Source: Pseudomonas vranovensis DSM 16006 (GTDB lineage: Bacteria; Pseudomonadota; Gammaproteobacteria; Pseudomonadales; Pseudomonadaceae). Taken from it: a stretch of 64,000 nt of DNA. Position numbers and translations under genes: made by a program. The stretch covers positions 82,542 to 146,541 of the forward strand of contig NZ_AUED01000021.1 of assembly GCF_000425805.1 (NCBI RefSeq), given 5' to 3'. Positions 8,080 to 17,687 of this stretch are shown piece by piece. The number at the start of each line of letters is the position of its first letter. Position 1 is the first letter of the stretch. Under the pieces are notes generated by a model, which worked only from the letters and a program-made list of their open reading frames with translations, did no database searches and had not been told where the DNA came from.

Positions 8080-8404
8080 GTCATACCCCTGGGCGGGTCC
8101 CCAGGACGGGCTCGCCAACTCGGTTGAACGGATTGCGTTGCAGAAAATTTACAGTACAACAGACTGCGTCTAAGGTGTATTCAGAGGTCCGAATCGCGGC
8201 TGGCATTTTGCCAGTCGGCACATGCTGAGCGGGTGCCTTCCGGCATCTGGATTTGCCTCTTTTCGAGGGCCGGGGAGACGACTCCATGGGGCGCCGCAAG
8301 CCAACCCGGAGTCGTCCCCGCCTCTCCTTTTCCCCTGTCGATTTGCTCCCCCCGCCCTGCTCTGCTAGTGTCGCGCCGTTTATACCGCCACCGAGACAGC
8401 CGCC
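8080..8404. other. Intergenic region between divergent rtcB and xseB, with inverted repeats
   Basis: No gene is supported here. Structures: CTGGCA-TTT-TGCCAG at 8200-8214, and a larger imperfect inverted repeat with arms 8272-8285 (GGGGAGACGACTCC) and 8308-8319 (GGAGTCGTCCCC) around a 22-base loop. The first is on the rtcB side. The second lies upstream of xseB and is followed by a pyrimidine-rich stretch (CCTCTCCTTTTCCCC). They could be operators, a structured leader or a small RNA. Confidence 0.5.
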
Positions 8405-8647
8405 ATGGCCCGAAAAAAAGCCGCTATTGATTTCGAGCAATCCCTCGCCGATCTGCAAACCCTGGTCGAGCGCCTGGAGAACGGTGAGCTGTCGCTGGAA
8501 GACTCGCTGGCCGCGTTCGAGCAAGGCATCAGCCTGACCCGCGATTGCCAGAGCGCACTGGTCCAGGCCGAACAGAAGGTCCAGGTTCTGCTGGAGCGCG
8601 ATGGCGAACTGGCCGCAGAACCTTTCGATGCGGACCAGACCGAATGA
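8405..8647 (+). CDS. xseB: Exodeoxyribonuclease VII small subunit
   Basis: 80 residues, full length for XseB. The sequence [12 protein letters not shown] then [28 protein letters not shown] is the family signature and forms a two-helix coiled coil that wraps the large subunit XseA (not in this window). The enzyme degrades single-stranded DNA in both directions. It overlaps ispA by four bases (ATGA), the start of the xseB-ispA-dxs operon common in proteobacteria. Confidence 0.96.
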   Translation: MARKKAAIDFEQSLADLQTLVERLENGELSLEDSLAAFEQGISLTRDCQSALVQAEQKVQVLLERDGELAAEPFDADQTE

Positions 8648-9531
8648 TTACTCACTACCAGGCCAGCAGCCAGGCCCGCGTCGACGCGGCACTCGAACAG
8701 CTGTTCGTGGCGCCCTCGCCCGAGCTCGATCGCCTGTACGCGGCCATGCGCTACAGCGTCATGAACGGCGGCAAGCGAGTGCGCCCGTTGCTCGCCTATG
8801 CCGCCTGCGAAGCCCTTGGAGTCGCACCTGAGCAAGCCAACGGCGCCGCCTGCGCGGTGGAGCTGATCCACGCTTACTCACTGGTGCATGACGACCTGCC
8901 GGCGATGGACGATGACGACCTCCGTCGCGGCCAGCCGACCACCCACAAGGCCTTTGACGAAGCCTGCGCCATCCTCGCCGGCGACGGCTTGCAAAGCCTG
9001 GCCTTCAATGCCCTGCTCGACCCGCAACTGAGCCCGCAGACCGACGCGATCCGCCTGGTCATGGTCCAGACCCTGGCCCTGGCCGCCGGCCCGGCCGGCA
9101 TGGTCGGTGGCCAGGCCATCGACCTCGGCTCGGTGGGGCTCAAGCTCGACCAGATCGCCCTTGAGTTCATGCACCGGCACAAGACCGGTGCCCTGATCGA
9201 GGCCAGCGTTCGTCTCGGCGCCCTGGCCAGTGCCCGTGCCGACCAGCTCCAGCTGCAAGCCCTGCAGACGTACGCCCGGGCTATCGGCCTGGCCTTCCAG
9301 GTGCAGGACGATATTCTCGATGTCGAAAGCGATACCGAAACCCTGGGCAAACGCCAGGGCGCCGATATCGCTCGGGACAAACCGACCTACCCCGCCCTGC
9401 TCGGGCTGGATGCCGCCAAGGCCTATGCCCTGGAATTGCGCGACCAGGCTCTGCATGCCCTGCGGCCATTTGACGCGGCGGCTGAACCGCTGCGCGCGTT
9501 GGCGCGGTATATCGTCGAACGCCGTAACTAA
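8644..9531 (+). CDS. ispA: (2E,6E)-farnesyl diphosphate synthase
   Basis: 295 residues from the ATG that overlaps the xseB stop. First aspartate-rich motif [15 protein letters not shown] (about residues 82-96), second motif QVQDDILD, and GGKRVRP at the substrate entrance. Small residues before the first DDxxD are consistent with a C15 product. It condenses IPP with DMAPP and GPP to give FPP for quinones, undecaprenol and haem O. It lies in the same operon as dxs, the first enzyme of the MEP pathway, with a REP element in between. Confidence 0.96.
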   Translation: MITHYQASSQARVDAALEQLFVAPSPELDRLYAAMRYSVMNGGKRVRPLLAYAACEALGVAPEQANGAACAVELIHAYSLVHDDLPAMDDDDLRRGQPTTHKAFDEACAILAGDGLQSLAFNALLDPQLSPQTDAIRLVMVQTLALAAGPAGMVGGQAIDLGSVGLKLDQIALEFMHRHKTGALIEASVRLGALASARADQLQLQALQTYARAIGLAFQVQDDILDVESDTETLGKRQGADIARDKPTYPALLGLDAAKAYALELRDQALHALRPFDAAAEPLRALARYIVERRN

Positions 9532-9539
9532 GGACGTTC

Positions 9540-9590
9540 GCGGGGCAAGCCCGCTCCTATAGTAAGTGTGGGAGCGGGCTTGCCTCACGA
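9540..9590. repeat. REP palindrome between ispA and dxs
   Basis: Arms GGCAAGCCCGCTCC (9544-9557) and its reverse complement (9571-9584) surround a 13-base loop. This is the Pseudomonas REP core, also present at 11567, 28740 and 35200. It may stabilise mRNA ends or attenuate transcription into dxs. Confidence 0.85.
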
Positions 9591-9662
9591 AGCCCTCAAA
9601 TGGGCAGCCATTACCGCAATAAGGTAAACTGCCGCCTCTTCACACCTATAACGATTCGCCTG

Positions 9663-11561
9663 ATGCCCACGACGTTTCAAGAGATCCCCCGCGAACGCCC
9701 GGTCACGCCGCTGCTTGACCGTGCCGATACGCCCGCCGGCCTGCGCCGTCTGGCCGAAGCCGATCTGGAGAGCCTGGCCGACGAACTGCGCCAGGAACTG
9801 CTCTATACCGTTGGTCAGACCGGCGGGCATTTCGGTGCCGGCCTGGGCGTCATCGAGCTGACGATTGCCCTGCACTACGTCTTCGACACCCCGGACGACC
9901 GTCTGGTGTGGGACGTCGGCCATCAGGCATATCCGCACAAGATCCTCACCGGTCGCCGCCAGCGCATGAACACCCTGCGCCAGAAGGACGGCCTGGCCGC
10001 CTTCCCGCGCCGCGCCGAAAGCGAGTACGACACCTTTGGCGTCGGCCACTCCAGCACCTCGATCAGTGCCGCACTGGGCATGGCCATTGCTGCCCGCCTG
10101 CAGAACGACCCACGCAAGTCCATCGCCGTGATCGGTGACGGTGCGCTGACCGCGGGCATGGCGTTCGAGGCGTTGAACCACGCCCAGGAAGTCGACGCCG
10201 ACATGCTGGTGATCCTCAACGACAACGACATGTCGATCTCGCGCAATGTCGGTGGCCTGTCCAACTACCTGGCCAAGATTCTTTCCAGCCGTACCTATTC
10301 GAGCATGCGCGAAGGCAGCAAGAAGGTGCTTTCGCGCCTGCCCGGCGCCTGGGAAATTGCCCGCCGCACCGAAGAGTACGCCAAGGGCATGCTGGTGCCC
10401 GGCACACTGTTCGAGGAACTGGGCTGGAACTATATCGGCCCGATCGACGGCCATGACCTGCCGACCCTGATTACCACCCTGCGCAATATGCGCGACCTCA
10501 AGGGGCCGCAGTTCCTGCACGTGGTGACCAAGAAGGGCAAGGGCTTCGCCCCGGCCGAGGTCGACCCGATCGGCTACCACGCCATCACCAAGCTCGAGCC
10601 TGTCGACGCACCCGCCGTCGCACCGAAAAAGGCTGCAGGCCCGAAGTATTCGGCGGTGTTCGGCCAGTGGCTGTGCGACATGGCGGCAGCGGACGAGCGA
10701 CTGGTCGGCATCACCCCGGCCATGAAGGAAGGCTCCGACCTGGTGGCCTTCAGCGAACGCTACCCGGAGCGCTACTTCGATGTCGCCATTGCCGAGCAGC
10801 ACGCCGTGACCCTGGCAGCGGGCATGGCCTGCGAAGGCGCCAAGCCGGTGGTGGCGATCTATTCGACCTTCCTGCAACGTGCCTACGATCAACTGATCCA
10901 TGACGTTGCCGTACAGAACCTGGATGTTCTGTTTGCCATTGACCGCGCCGGCCTGGTCGGCGAAGACGGCCCGACCCACGCAGGCAGTTTCGATCTGTCG
11001 TTCCTGCGCTGCATTCCCGGCATGCTGGTGATGACCCCAAGCGACGAGAACGAACTGCGCAAGATGCTCAGCACCGGTCACCTGTACAACGGCCCGGCGG
11101 CCGTGCGCTACCCGCGCGGCACCGGCCCGAACGCCACCATCGAGGGCAACCTCGAACCGCTGGAGATCGGCAAGGGTGTAGTGCGCCGCCAGGGCAGCAA
11201 GGTTGCCTTGCTGGTCTTCGGTGTACAACTGGCAGAGGCACTGAAAGTGGCCGATGGCCTGGACGCCACCGTGGTCGACATGCGCTTCGTCAAACCATTG
11301 GATGAAGCCCTGGTTCGCGAAATCACCGCCGGCCATGAGCTGCTGGTGACTATTGAAGAGAACGCCATCATGGGCGGCGCTGGCGCTGCAGTCAGCGAGT
11401 TCCTTGCCCGCGAAGCCGTGCTCAAGCCAATGCTGCACCTGGGCCTGCCGGACGTTTATGTCGAACATGCAAAGCCTGCACAAATGCTGGCCGAGTGCGG
11501 GCTGGACGTTGCCGGTATCGATGCCTCGGTGCGCGAGCGTATGCAACTGCTGGGTCTTTGA
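9663..11561 (+). CDS. dxs: 1-deoxy-D-xylulose-5-phosphate synthase
   Basis: 632 residues from ATG 9663 (E. coli Dxs is 620); an upstream in-frame start at 9600 would add 21 unconserved residues. The thiamine-diphosphate motif [17 protein letters not shown] with the downstream NDN is present near residue 155. The transketolase-type domains follow, with [16 protein letters not shown] carrying the catalytic Glu and [17 protein letters not shown]. It condenses pyruvate with glyceraldehyde 3-phosphate, the entry and rate-limiting step of isoprenoid and also thiamine/pyridoxal synthesis. No clear ribosome-binding site precedes the start. Confidence 0.97.
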   Translation: MPTTFQEIPRERPVTPLLDRADTPAGLRRLAEADLESLADELRQELLYTVGQTGGHFGAGLGVIELTIALHYVFDTPDDRLVWDVGHQAYPHKILTGRRQRMNTLRQKDGLAAFPRRAESEYDTFGVGHSSTSISAALGMAIAARLQNDPRKSIAVIGDGALTAGMAFEALNHAQEVDADMLVILNDNDMSISRNVGGLSNYLAKILSSRTYSSMREGSKKVLSRLPGAWEIARRTEEYAKGMLVPGTLFEELGWNYIGPIDGHDLPTLITTLRNMRDLKGPQFLHVVTKKGKGFAPAEVDPIGYHAITKLEPVDAPAVAPKKAAGPKYSAVFGQWLCDMAAADERLVGITPAMKEGSDLVAFSERYPERYFDVAIAEQHAVTLAAGMACEGAKPVVAIYSTFLQRAYDQLIHDVAVQNLDVLFAIDRAGLVGEDGPTHAGSFDLSFLRCIPGMLVMTPSDENELRKMLSTGHLYNGPAAVRYPRGTGPNATIEGNLEPLEIGKGVVRRQGSKVALLVFGVQLAEALKVADGLDATVVDMRFVKPLDEALVREITAGHELLVTIEENAIMGGAGAAVSEFLAREAVLKPMLHLGLPDVYVEHAKPAQMLAECGLDVAGIDASVRERMQLLGL

Positions 11562-11566
11562 GAACT

Positions 11567-11614
11567 GATCGCGGGGCAAGCCCGCTCCTACAGGAGCGGG
11601 CTTGCCCCGCGATC
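11567..11614. repeat. Perfect REP palindrome between dxs and btuB
   Basis: Two 23-base arms (11567-11589 and 11592-11614) are exact reverse complements with only two bases between them, then GTTTTGG. It begins 5 bases after the dxs stop and ends 14 bases before the btuB start. It can act as a terminator for dxs, and any read-through RNA would fold it just upstream of the btuB start. Confidence 0.9.
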
Positions 11615-11628
11615 GTTTTGGAACTGCC

Positions 11629-13506
11629 ATGAAGCTTCTTCGCCTCACCCTCCTGCTGTGCCTGCCCACCCCCCTGCTGGCCGAGCCGGTCGACCGCGAC
11701 AGCGCCCTGAAACTGCCCAACACCCTGATCAGCGCCAACCGCCAGGTCGAGGACCGCACGCAAACCAGTGCCGCCAATACCGTCTTCACCCGTGACGACA
11801 TCGACCGCCTGCAGCCCACCAGCGTCACCGACCTGCTGACACGGGTACCCGGAGTTCAGGTGGCACCAACGGGCGGTCGCGGCAGCGTGCCGGGCATCTA
11901 CATCCGTGGCAGCAAGACCGCGCAAAGCCTGGTGCTGGTAGACGGCGTACGCATTGCCAACGCCACCTCCGGTGACAGCGGCCTGCAGTTTCTCAACATC
12001 GACCAGGTCGAGCGGGTCGAAGTACTGCGTGGTTCTCGCTCGGCAGTCTATGGCAGCGATGCGATTGGCGGGGTCATTCAGATCTTCACCCGTCGCAGCG
12101 CCCTGCAAGGACTGCAACCTCGCCTGCGCCTGGCCGCCGGCAGCAATCAGAGCTGGGAGCACAGTCTGGGACTTTCCGGTGGCGATCAGAACACCCGTTT
12201 CAACCTCGGTGCCAGCCTTGATGAAAGCGCCGGTATCGACTGGAGCCACACCTCCTATCCCAGCGATGGCGACCATGACGCCTACCGTAACAAGTCGTTC
12301 AACCTGAGCCTGAGCCACAGCTTCAACGACAACGTCGAGGCCGGCCTGAACCTGCTCGACAGCCGTGGCCGCAGCGAATACGACAACCCGTATGGCCGCT
12401 TCGACGTGGGCACCTTGCAGAGCTTCGGCCAGGCCCCCTATACCGACTACATCGTCAGCAGCCTGGGCACCTACCTCGGCGCCCAGCTCAACGAGCGCTG
12501 GTACTCGCGCCTGGAACTGGGCCACAGCGAGAACCGCGATAAAAAGCGCGACAAACTCAGCAGCGACGCCAGCGAGTTCAACACCTACCGCGACTCCGCA
12601 AGCTGGCAGAACGACCTGACGCTCGATGAGCAGAACAACCTGATGGTCGGTGCCGACTGGTACCAGGACCGAGTACACGGCAGCACCGATTTTGACGAAG
12701 ACAGCCGCTGGAACCGGGCAGCCTTCGTCCAGCATCGTTTCAAGGGCGAGTGGTTTTCCACGGAACTGGGGTTACGCCGCGACCAGAACCAGCAGTTCGG
12801 TGGGCAAAACACCTGGAGCGGCAGCCTGACCCTGCCGCTCAACCCCGACAACGACCTGCTGGTTTCGTACAGCGAAGGTTTCCGCGCCCCGACCTTCAAC
12901 GATCTGTACTACCCCCAGTACAGCAATCCGGACCTCAAGCCCGAACGCTCGAAAAGCTACGAGTTGCAGTGGCGCAGCCAGCTGACCGAAGAGAGCCGCC
13001 TGGAAACCTCGATCTACCGCACCGACCTGCGCGACGCGATCATCTTCGGTGCCGACTCGATCCCGCGCAACGTGGCTTCGGCCCGGGTCAATGGCTTTGA
13101 AGCGGCTCTGCATCAAACCTGGTTCGGCTGGCAGAGCAACCTGGGCCTGGCGCTGATCGATCCCCGTGACCGCGACAACGGCCACACCCTGGCCCGCCGC
13201 GCCCGCCGCACCTTGAGCCTGGATCTGGACCGCCAGTTTGACCAGCTCGGCCTGGGCGCCAGTTGGCAAGCGGTGAGCAGCAGCTTTGACGACGAAGCCA
13301 ACCGCAACAGAATCGGCGGCTATGCCCTGCTCGGCCTGCGCAGCAGTTGGACACTCAACCCGGAGGTCAAGCTGGAGCTCAAGGTCGACAACCTGATGGA
13401 CAAGGCGTACTCGCGGGCCCTGTATACCTATGAGGGCACGCAATATGGCTACCGCGAAGAAGGCCGTACCTGGCTGATTGGCGTTACCTGGACGCCGGGG
13501 CTGTAG
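11629..13506 (+). CDS. btuB: TonB-dependent outer-membrane cobalamin receptor
   Basis: 625 residues with a signal peptide (MKLLRLTLLLCLPTPLLAEP). The plug domain follows: TLISANRQ, a plausible TonB box, then VFTRDDIDRLQPTSVTDLLTRVPGVQV, GSKTAQSLVLVDGVRI and VEVLRGSRSAVYGSDAIGGVIQI. The barrel ends in the aromatic-rich strand YREEGRTWLIGVTW. Its size and plug sequence fit BtuB for vitamin B12. The convergent btuF gene overlaps its 3' end by 23 bases. I find no B12-box riboswitch upstream, only the REP palindrome, so control may differ from the usual B12 repression. Confidence 0.88.
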   Translation: MKLLRLTLLLCLPTPLLAEPVDRDSALKLPNTLISANRQVEDRTQTSAANTVFTRDDIDRLQPTSVTDLLTRVPGVQVAPTGGRGSVPGIYIRGSKTAQSLVLVDGVRIANATSGDSGLQFLNIDQVERVEVLRGSRSAVYGSDAIGGVIQIFTRRSALQGLQPRLRLAAGSNQSWEHSLGLSGGDQNTRFNLGASLDESAGIDWSHTSYPSDGDHDAYRNKSFNLSLSHSFNDNVEAGLNLLDSRGRSEYDNPYGRFDVGTLQSFGQAPYTDYIVSSLGTYLGAQLNERWYSRLELGHSENRDKKRDKLSSDASEFNTYRDSASWQNDLTLDEQNNLMVGADWYQDRVHGSTDFDEDSRWNRAAFVQHRFKGEWFSTELGLRRDQNQQFGGQNTWSGSLTLPLNPDNDLLVSYSEGFRAPTFNDLYYPQYSNPDLKPERSKSYELQWRSQLTEESRLETSIYRTDLRDAIIFGADSIPRNVASARVNGFEAALHQTWFGWQSNLGLALIDPRDRDNGHTLARRARRTLSLDLDRQFDQLGLGASWQAVSSSFDDEANRNRIGGYALLGLRSSWTLNPEVKLELKVDNLMDKAYSRALYTYEGTQYGYREEGRTWLIGVTWTPGL

Positions 13507-14293
13507 TCTCGATCAACCGACACAAACGCGCGGTTGCTTCGATCATTTGCCCGCTGGGTCGCTCCAGGCCCTTGTCCGGCACTTGCAGCAAGCGTCCGTT
13601 GCGCACCGCTTCGACCTGCGGCCAGGCCTTCCAGGCGTCGAGCTGGGCCTGGTCAGGCGCCAGGATCACCTGGGGATTTTGCAACAGCACGGACTCCAGA
13701 CTGACCTGTGGTGCTGGCAGCTTGAGCTCGGCGAACACATTGCGCGCGCCGCACACACCCAGCGCATCGCTGACGATTTGACCACCACCGACGGTGTACA
13801 ACGGTTTGTCCCAGACCTGATAGAACACCCGCAATGGCTGTTCGCGGTGATAGCGCGCACGCAGTGCCTGCAGTTGCTGGCGCAGTTGCTGGGCACGCAT
13901 TCGGCCTTGCTCCGCCCGCCCCAGGTGCACGCCTATCTGCTCGATCTGCTCGATCAACTCATCGATGTCATGGGGCGCGGCACTGTAGGTGGCAATGCCA
14001 AGGCGTTTGAGTTGATCGCGTTGAGCCGCGGGCACGCTGTCCGGCCACAGCAGTAACAAATCGGGTTTGAGGCTGAGCAAGCGCTCCATGTCGATCTGGC
14101 CATAACGCCCCACCGACGGGACCGCTGCCAACGCCGGGGGACGATCGCCGCCGTCGAGCATGCCTACCAGCAAGTCCGTGGCCTGCAGCTCGACAATGAT
14201 TTCTGAAAGAGAGGGCGCCAGGCTGACCACCCGCGAAGCTGCCGCCAGCGGAGCCGCCAGCACCAACAACGCCAGCAGCAGGACGCCACGCAT
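13484..14293 (-). CDS. btuF: Periplasmic cobalamin-binding protein
   Basis: 269 residues. Signal peptide [20 protein letters not shown], then the class III binding-protein opening RVVSLAPSLSEIIVEL, SVGRYGQIDMERLLSLKPDLLLLW and the distal PQVSLESVLLQNPQVI block. BtuF captures B12 delivered by BtuB and presents it to BtuCD; no BtuCD genes are in the window. The start overlaps the stop of the upstream small membrane gene by one base (TGATG), and the 3' end overlaps the convergent btuB end. Confidence 0.85.
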   Translation of the reverse strand: MRGVLLLALLVLAAPLAAASRVVSLAPSLSEIIVELQATDLLVGMLDGGDRPPALAAVPSVGRYGQIDMERLLSLKPDLLLLWPDSVPAAQRDQLKRLGIATYSAAPHDIDELIEQIEQIGVHLGRAEQGRMRAQQLRQQLQALRARYHREQPLRVFYQVWDKPLYTVGGGQIVSDALGVCGARNVFAELKLPAPQVSLESVLLQNPQVILAPDQAQLDAWKAWPQVEAVRNGRLLQVPDKGLERPSGQMIEATARLCRLIETTAPASR

Positions 14294-14712
14294 CAGCCGA
14301 GCTGACGCGGGATACGGTAGAGGTACAGCAGCACCGCGCTGGAAATGACCAGGAGAATCTGCGGCACAGCTTCCAGGCCGACAAACACCGAGAGGGCCGA
14401 AACCCAGGCCGGCAGGCAGGCGAATAGCATGCCCAGGCGCCGCACACGGGCCAGTTCGATCCAGGCTGCAGGCTCTTCAGCGCTGTTGAGGGCTTTTTGC
14501 GTGGAAATCAGTGACCGCTTGTAGGCACCGAAGCGCGGCAGGCTCAGAAACATCGAAGCCACACCGGCGATGAACACCGGCATGGCCAGAACCGGAATCA
14601 GTGCCTGGATGCCACCGAAAGCCCAGGCAAACACCAGCAGGGGTGCCAGCGCCACGGCCAGGTACTGCCACCAGGCCAGCGCCAGGCGGCGTTTAACCTG
14701 CGCCCGGGTCAC
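14293..14712 (-). CDS. Small conserved four-helix membrane protein
   Basis: 139 residues, GTG start overlapping the ribA stop (GTGA). Four hydrophobic segments are predicted at about residues 15-35, 37-55, 95-110 and 115-133, with a charged loop in the middle ([20 protein letters not shown]). I do not recognise the family. Its place between ribA and btuF suggests co-transcription with both, but no link to riboflavin or cobalamin can be read from the sequence. Confidence 0.75.
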   Translation of the reverse strand: MTRAQVKRRLALAWWQYLAVALAPLLVFAWAFGGIQALIPVLAMPVFIAGVASMFLSLPRFGAYKRSLISTQKALNSAEEPAAWIELARVRRLGMLFACLPAWVSALSVFVGLEAVPQILLVISSAVLLYLYRIPRQLG

Positions 14713-15326
14713 GCCCGACCGACCTCACCCTGGTGCTCGTTGCCCATCATGTGGCCGAGCTTGCCGGCCTTGGTGGCCAGATAGTGCTTGTTGTGCGGAT
14801 TATGGCCAGTATGCAGGGGTACACGTTCGGCCACCGGGATCCCCATGCCGGACAGTGCCTTGACCTTGCGCGGGTTGTTGGTCATCAGCCGCAGCGACTT
14901 GACCCCCAGGTGCTCGAGCATCGGCTGGCACATGCCATAGTCGCGCTGGTCGGCAGCGAAGCCCAGGCGCTCGTTGGCCTCGACGGTATCGGCGCCGCCA
15001 TCTTGCAGCTCATAGGCACGGATCTTGTTCAACAGGCCGATGCCTCGGCCTTCCTGACGCAGGTACAGCAGCACGCCACGGCCTTCGCGGGCGATGGCCT
15101 GCAGGGCGGCTTCAAGCTGGGAGCCGCAGTCGCAACGCTGGCTGAACAAGGCATCGCCGGTCAGGCATTCGGAATGCAGACGCCCCAGTACCGGTTGCCC
15201 GTCGGCCACATCACCCAGGCTGAGCACAACGTGCTCACGGCCGGTGGCTTCATCGAGAAAACCGTGCATGGTGAAGGTCGCAAATGGAGTAGGCAGCTTG
15301 GAAGCGGCAACAAAGACGACGGGCAC
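14709..15326 (-). CDS. ribA: GTP cyclohydrolase II
   Basis: 205 residues from a GTG start at 15326 with CAGGAG upstream; longer in-frame starts give a non-conserved N-terminus. The zinc ligands Cys54, Cys65 and Cys67 ([21 protein letters not shown]) and the catalytic [11 protein letters not shown] block are intact. It opens the imidazole ring of GTP, the first committed step of riboflavin synthesis. This stand-alone enzyme probably supplies the activity that the RibBA C-terminal domain at 18751 has lost. Confidence 0.96.
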   Translation of the reverse strand: MPVVFVAASKLPTPFATFTMHGFLDEATGREHVVLSLGDVADGQPVLGRLHSECLTGDALFSQRCDCGSQLEAALQAIAREGRGVLLYLRQEGRGIGLLNKIRAYELQDGGADTVEANERLGFAADQRDYGMCQPMLEHLGVKSLRLMTNNPRKVKALSGMGIPVAERVPLHTGHNPHNKHYLATKAGKLGHMMGNEHQGEVGRA

Positions 15327-15438
15327 GTTGTGCTCCTGATCAGTAACTTGAAATTTGATGTGTGCGATTGTATCAGCAGCGCCGCCGTGCTGCTTAGGCT
15401 GAATTATTGGCCATTCCGATCCAGAAGTTTGATAACAC

Positions 15439-16191
15439 CTAGCGTGAAGTGCTGGCCTCGTCGAAGGGATACGGTTGTTGCCAGTGCTTGAAGATTGCCC
15501 GCAACTCGCCATTGGCCACCAACTTGCCCATGCGCTGGTCGAACAACGCACGCAACGCCTCGCCTTTACCAGTGAGCGAAAAGGCCAGGTACAGCGGTAG
15601 CTCGACCAGGTGCGTACGGCGAAACACATCGGGCTTGGCCGCCTGGTTGAGCACATAGTCGACTTCAGTCAGGGCATCGATGTAGAAGTCCACCCGGTCA
15701 TGTTCAAGCATCGGCAGGATGCCTTCGCGGCGCTGGATTTCACGAAAATGGCCGATGTTGGGCAAGTAGTTCTGGTAGTCATAACCACGCACCCAGGCCA
15801 AGCGATACTGCCCGAGGTTACTCAGGGTGGGCAGCGGTTTACTGGCCAACCCCAGGGCATAGATGTGATCGAGGTCGAAGTGCCAGCGCGGGTAGAGGTT
15901 GTCTGACTCTTCGTCTTTATAGGAGCCAACCCAGGCATCGGCCTCGCCACGCTTGACCAGGCCGACCGCACGGCTATAGGGAACGCTCTGGATCTTGACC
16001 TTGACACCGACAGGCTCGAATACCTTGCGCAGGACGTCCCAGGCCAGGCCGGAACCATCGGCGTTGGTGTAGTCGAGCCATTCCTCGCTGACCAGATGGA
16101 TCTGTGCAGGTGTCGCCGGAAACGGCTCCGCCGCCCGCACCCCGCCTGCCACCAGGACCAACAGCAACAGCCCCAATCGCCATCCAGTCAT
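15439..16191 (-). CDS. Periplasmic solute-binding protein, family 3 (amino-acid type)
   Basis: 250 residues with signal peptide [22 protein letters not shown]. The body has the SBP_bac_3 layout: [23 protein letters not shown] near the start, [20 protein letters not shown] in the middle and a final [14 protein letters not shown] helix. No permease or ATPase gene is nearby, so it is an orphan binding protein. Orphans of this type often serve sensing or shared transporters. The ligand is unknown. It lies 12 bases downstream of pgpA on the same strand. Confidence 0.8.
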   Translation of the reverse strand: MTGWRLGLLLLVLVAGGVRAAEPFPATPAQIHLVSEEWLDYTNADGSGLAWDVLRKVFEPVGVKVKIQSVPYSRAVGLVKRGEADAWVGSYKDEESDNLYPRWHFDLDHIYALGLASKPLPTLSNLGQYRLAWVRGYDYQNYLPNIGHFREIQRREGILPMLEHDRVDFYIDALTEVDYVLNQAAKPDVFRRTHLVELPLYLAFSLTGKGEALRALFDQRMGKLVANGELRAIFKHWQQPYPFDEASTSR

Positions 16192-16203
16192 CGCCTTACT
16201 CCC

Positions 16204-16707
16204 TTAAGTAAAACTCCATACCAGAACTTGCATGCCCAGCCAGGCGAACACGCCCGCCAGTACATCGTCGAGCATGATACCGACGCCACCATGTACATGC
16301 CGGTCAACCCAGCGAATCGGCCACGGCTTGAGGATGTCGAAGAAGCGGAACATGAGGAAGCCCGCCAACAACCACTGCCACCCTTCGGGCACCAGCCACA
16401 GGGTGATCCACATACCGACCATCTCGTCCCAGACAATGCCTTCGTGGTCATGCACACGCAAGTCGTCTGCGACCTTGCCGCACAGCCAGAAGCCAAACAG
16501 CATGGTCAGGCCGAGCATCAGCCAGTAGCCCCAGTCGGGCAACATCTGCCACAAAGGGATAAAGGGTAGAGCGACCAGCGAGCCCCAGGTTCCCGGTGCC
16601 TTCGGCAGGGTCCCGGAGCCAAAGCCAAAGGCCAGAAAATGCCACGGATTACGCCAGACCGACGGCGGAACGTTCTCCGCAGGCACCTGATTGGGGTGAT
16701 CGGTCAC
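16204..16707 (-). CDS. pgpA: Phosphatidylglycerophosphatase A
   Basis: 167 residues. GTG start overlapping the thiL stop (GTGA). Family motifs: GFGSGTLPKAPGTWGSL near residue 32, HDHEGIVWDEMVGMWITL in the middle and RFFDILKPWPIRWVD. Several hydrophobic segments place it in the inner membrane. It removes the terminal phosphate of phosphatidylglycerophosphate to give phosphatidylglycerol. The thiL-pgpA pairing is common in gammaproteobacteria. Confidence 0.95.
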   Translation of the reverse strand: MTDHPNQVPAENVPPSVWRNPWHFLAFGFGSGTLPKAPGTWGSLVALPFIPLWQMLPDWGYWLMLGLTMLFGFWLCGKVADDLRVHDHEGIVWDEMVGMWITLWLVPEGWQWLLAGFLMFRFFDILKPWPIRWVDRHVHGGVGIMLDDVLAGVFAWLGMQVLVWSFT

Positions 16708-17669
16708 AGTTGCTCCCTAAAATGTTGGTAGCCCCGAGTTGTCGGGGTGATGTCTTGCCCTTGGCCATTCACCAGGCTGACACCCGAGCCGATGCTTGCA
16801 CGACCCACCACATGAATCGGCCAGCCGGCCGCCAGCAAAGGTGCAAGCTCGACCTCGGGCAGGGTGAAGGCCAGTACATAATCGTCGCCTCCGGTCAGCG
16901 CGGCATGCTGGGCACCTTCACGGCCGAGCAACGCCTGCAGTGCAGCAGACAACGGTAGCCGATCCAGCTCCACCTGCAGGGCCAGTTGCGATGCCTTGGC
17001 AATATGCCCGCAGTCGGCCAGCAGGCCATCGGAGATATCCAGCGCCGCTGTCGCCTTGCCGCGCAGTGCCTGGCCCAGCGCGAACTGGGGTTGGGGCGAC
17101 CAGTAATGGGCAAGCAGCGGTTCGGCGATGGATGCATCGACCTGACGCTCCCCCAGCACCAGTGGCAAGGCACCGGCGGCATTGCCCAACGCGCCGCCGA
17201 CACACAACAGGTCACCGGCACGCGCAGCACTGCGGGTCAGGGCCTGGCCTGCCGGTACCCGGCCGAACACCGTCATGGTCAGGCTCAGCGGACCACGGGT
17301 GGTGTCACCACCGATCAGGCTCAACTGACAGGCCTGGGCCATTTGGTTCAGACCGCGGGCATAGGCTTGCAGCCAGTCGGCGCGCACTTCTGGCAGGGTC
17401 AGGGCAAGGGTAAAGCCAATCGGGGTGGCCCCCATGGCTGCCAGGTCACTGGCGGCTACAGCCAGCGAACGCTGACCGAGCAGAATAGGATCGCAGATGG
17501 CCGGGAAGTGAACCCCGGCCACCAGCGTGTCGGTGGAGATCGCCATCTGTTCGCCAGGCGGCAAACCGAGCAAGGCGCAATCGTCGCCAATACCCAATGC
17601 GACCGCTTCGCCGCCTTGCGCACAGGGCGCGGCAGCGAAGTAGTGGCGAATCAGCTCGAACTCACCCAT
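16704..17669 (-). CDS. thiL: Thiamine-monophosphate kinase
   Basis: 321 residues from ATG 17669 (MGEFELIRHYF, the conserved start); a TTG three codons upstream is less likely. The Mg-ATP/TMP site GIGDDCALL, STDTLVAGVHFP, LAVAASDLAAMGA, IGGDTTRGP and DISDGLLADCGHI are all seen. It phosphorylates thiamine monophosphate to thiamine diphosphate, the cofactor of Dxs encoded upstream. It follows nusB by 18 bases in the nrdR-rib-nusB-thiL-pgpA run. Confidence 0.96.
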   Translation of the reverse strand: MGEFELIRHYFAAAPCAQGGEAVALGIGDDCALLGLPPGEQMAISTDTLVAGVHFPAICDPILLGQRSLAVAASDLAAMGATPIGFTLALTLPEVRADWLQAYARGLNQMAQACQLSLIGGDTTRGPLSLTMTVFGRVPAGQALTRSAARAGDLLCVGGALGNAAGALPLVLGERQVDASIAEPLLAHYWSPQPQFALGQALRGKATAALDISDGLLADCGHIAKASQLALQVELDRLPLSAALQALLGREGAQHAALTGGDDYVLAFTLPEVELAPLLAAGWPIHVVGRASIGSGVSLVNGQGQDITPTTRGYQHFREQL

Positions 17670-17687
17670 CAGCAGCAAGCGCCAGGA

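Noticed and set aside
9585..11828. Long minus-strand open frame (about 747 codons) opposite dxs
   Set aside because: It is antisense to an unmistakable dxs; high-GC codon bias creates such shadows, and its translation shows no family motif.
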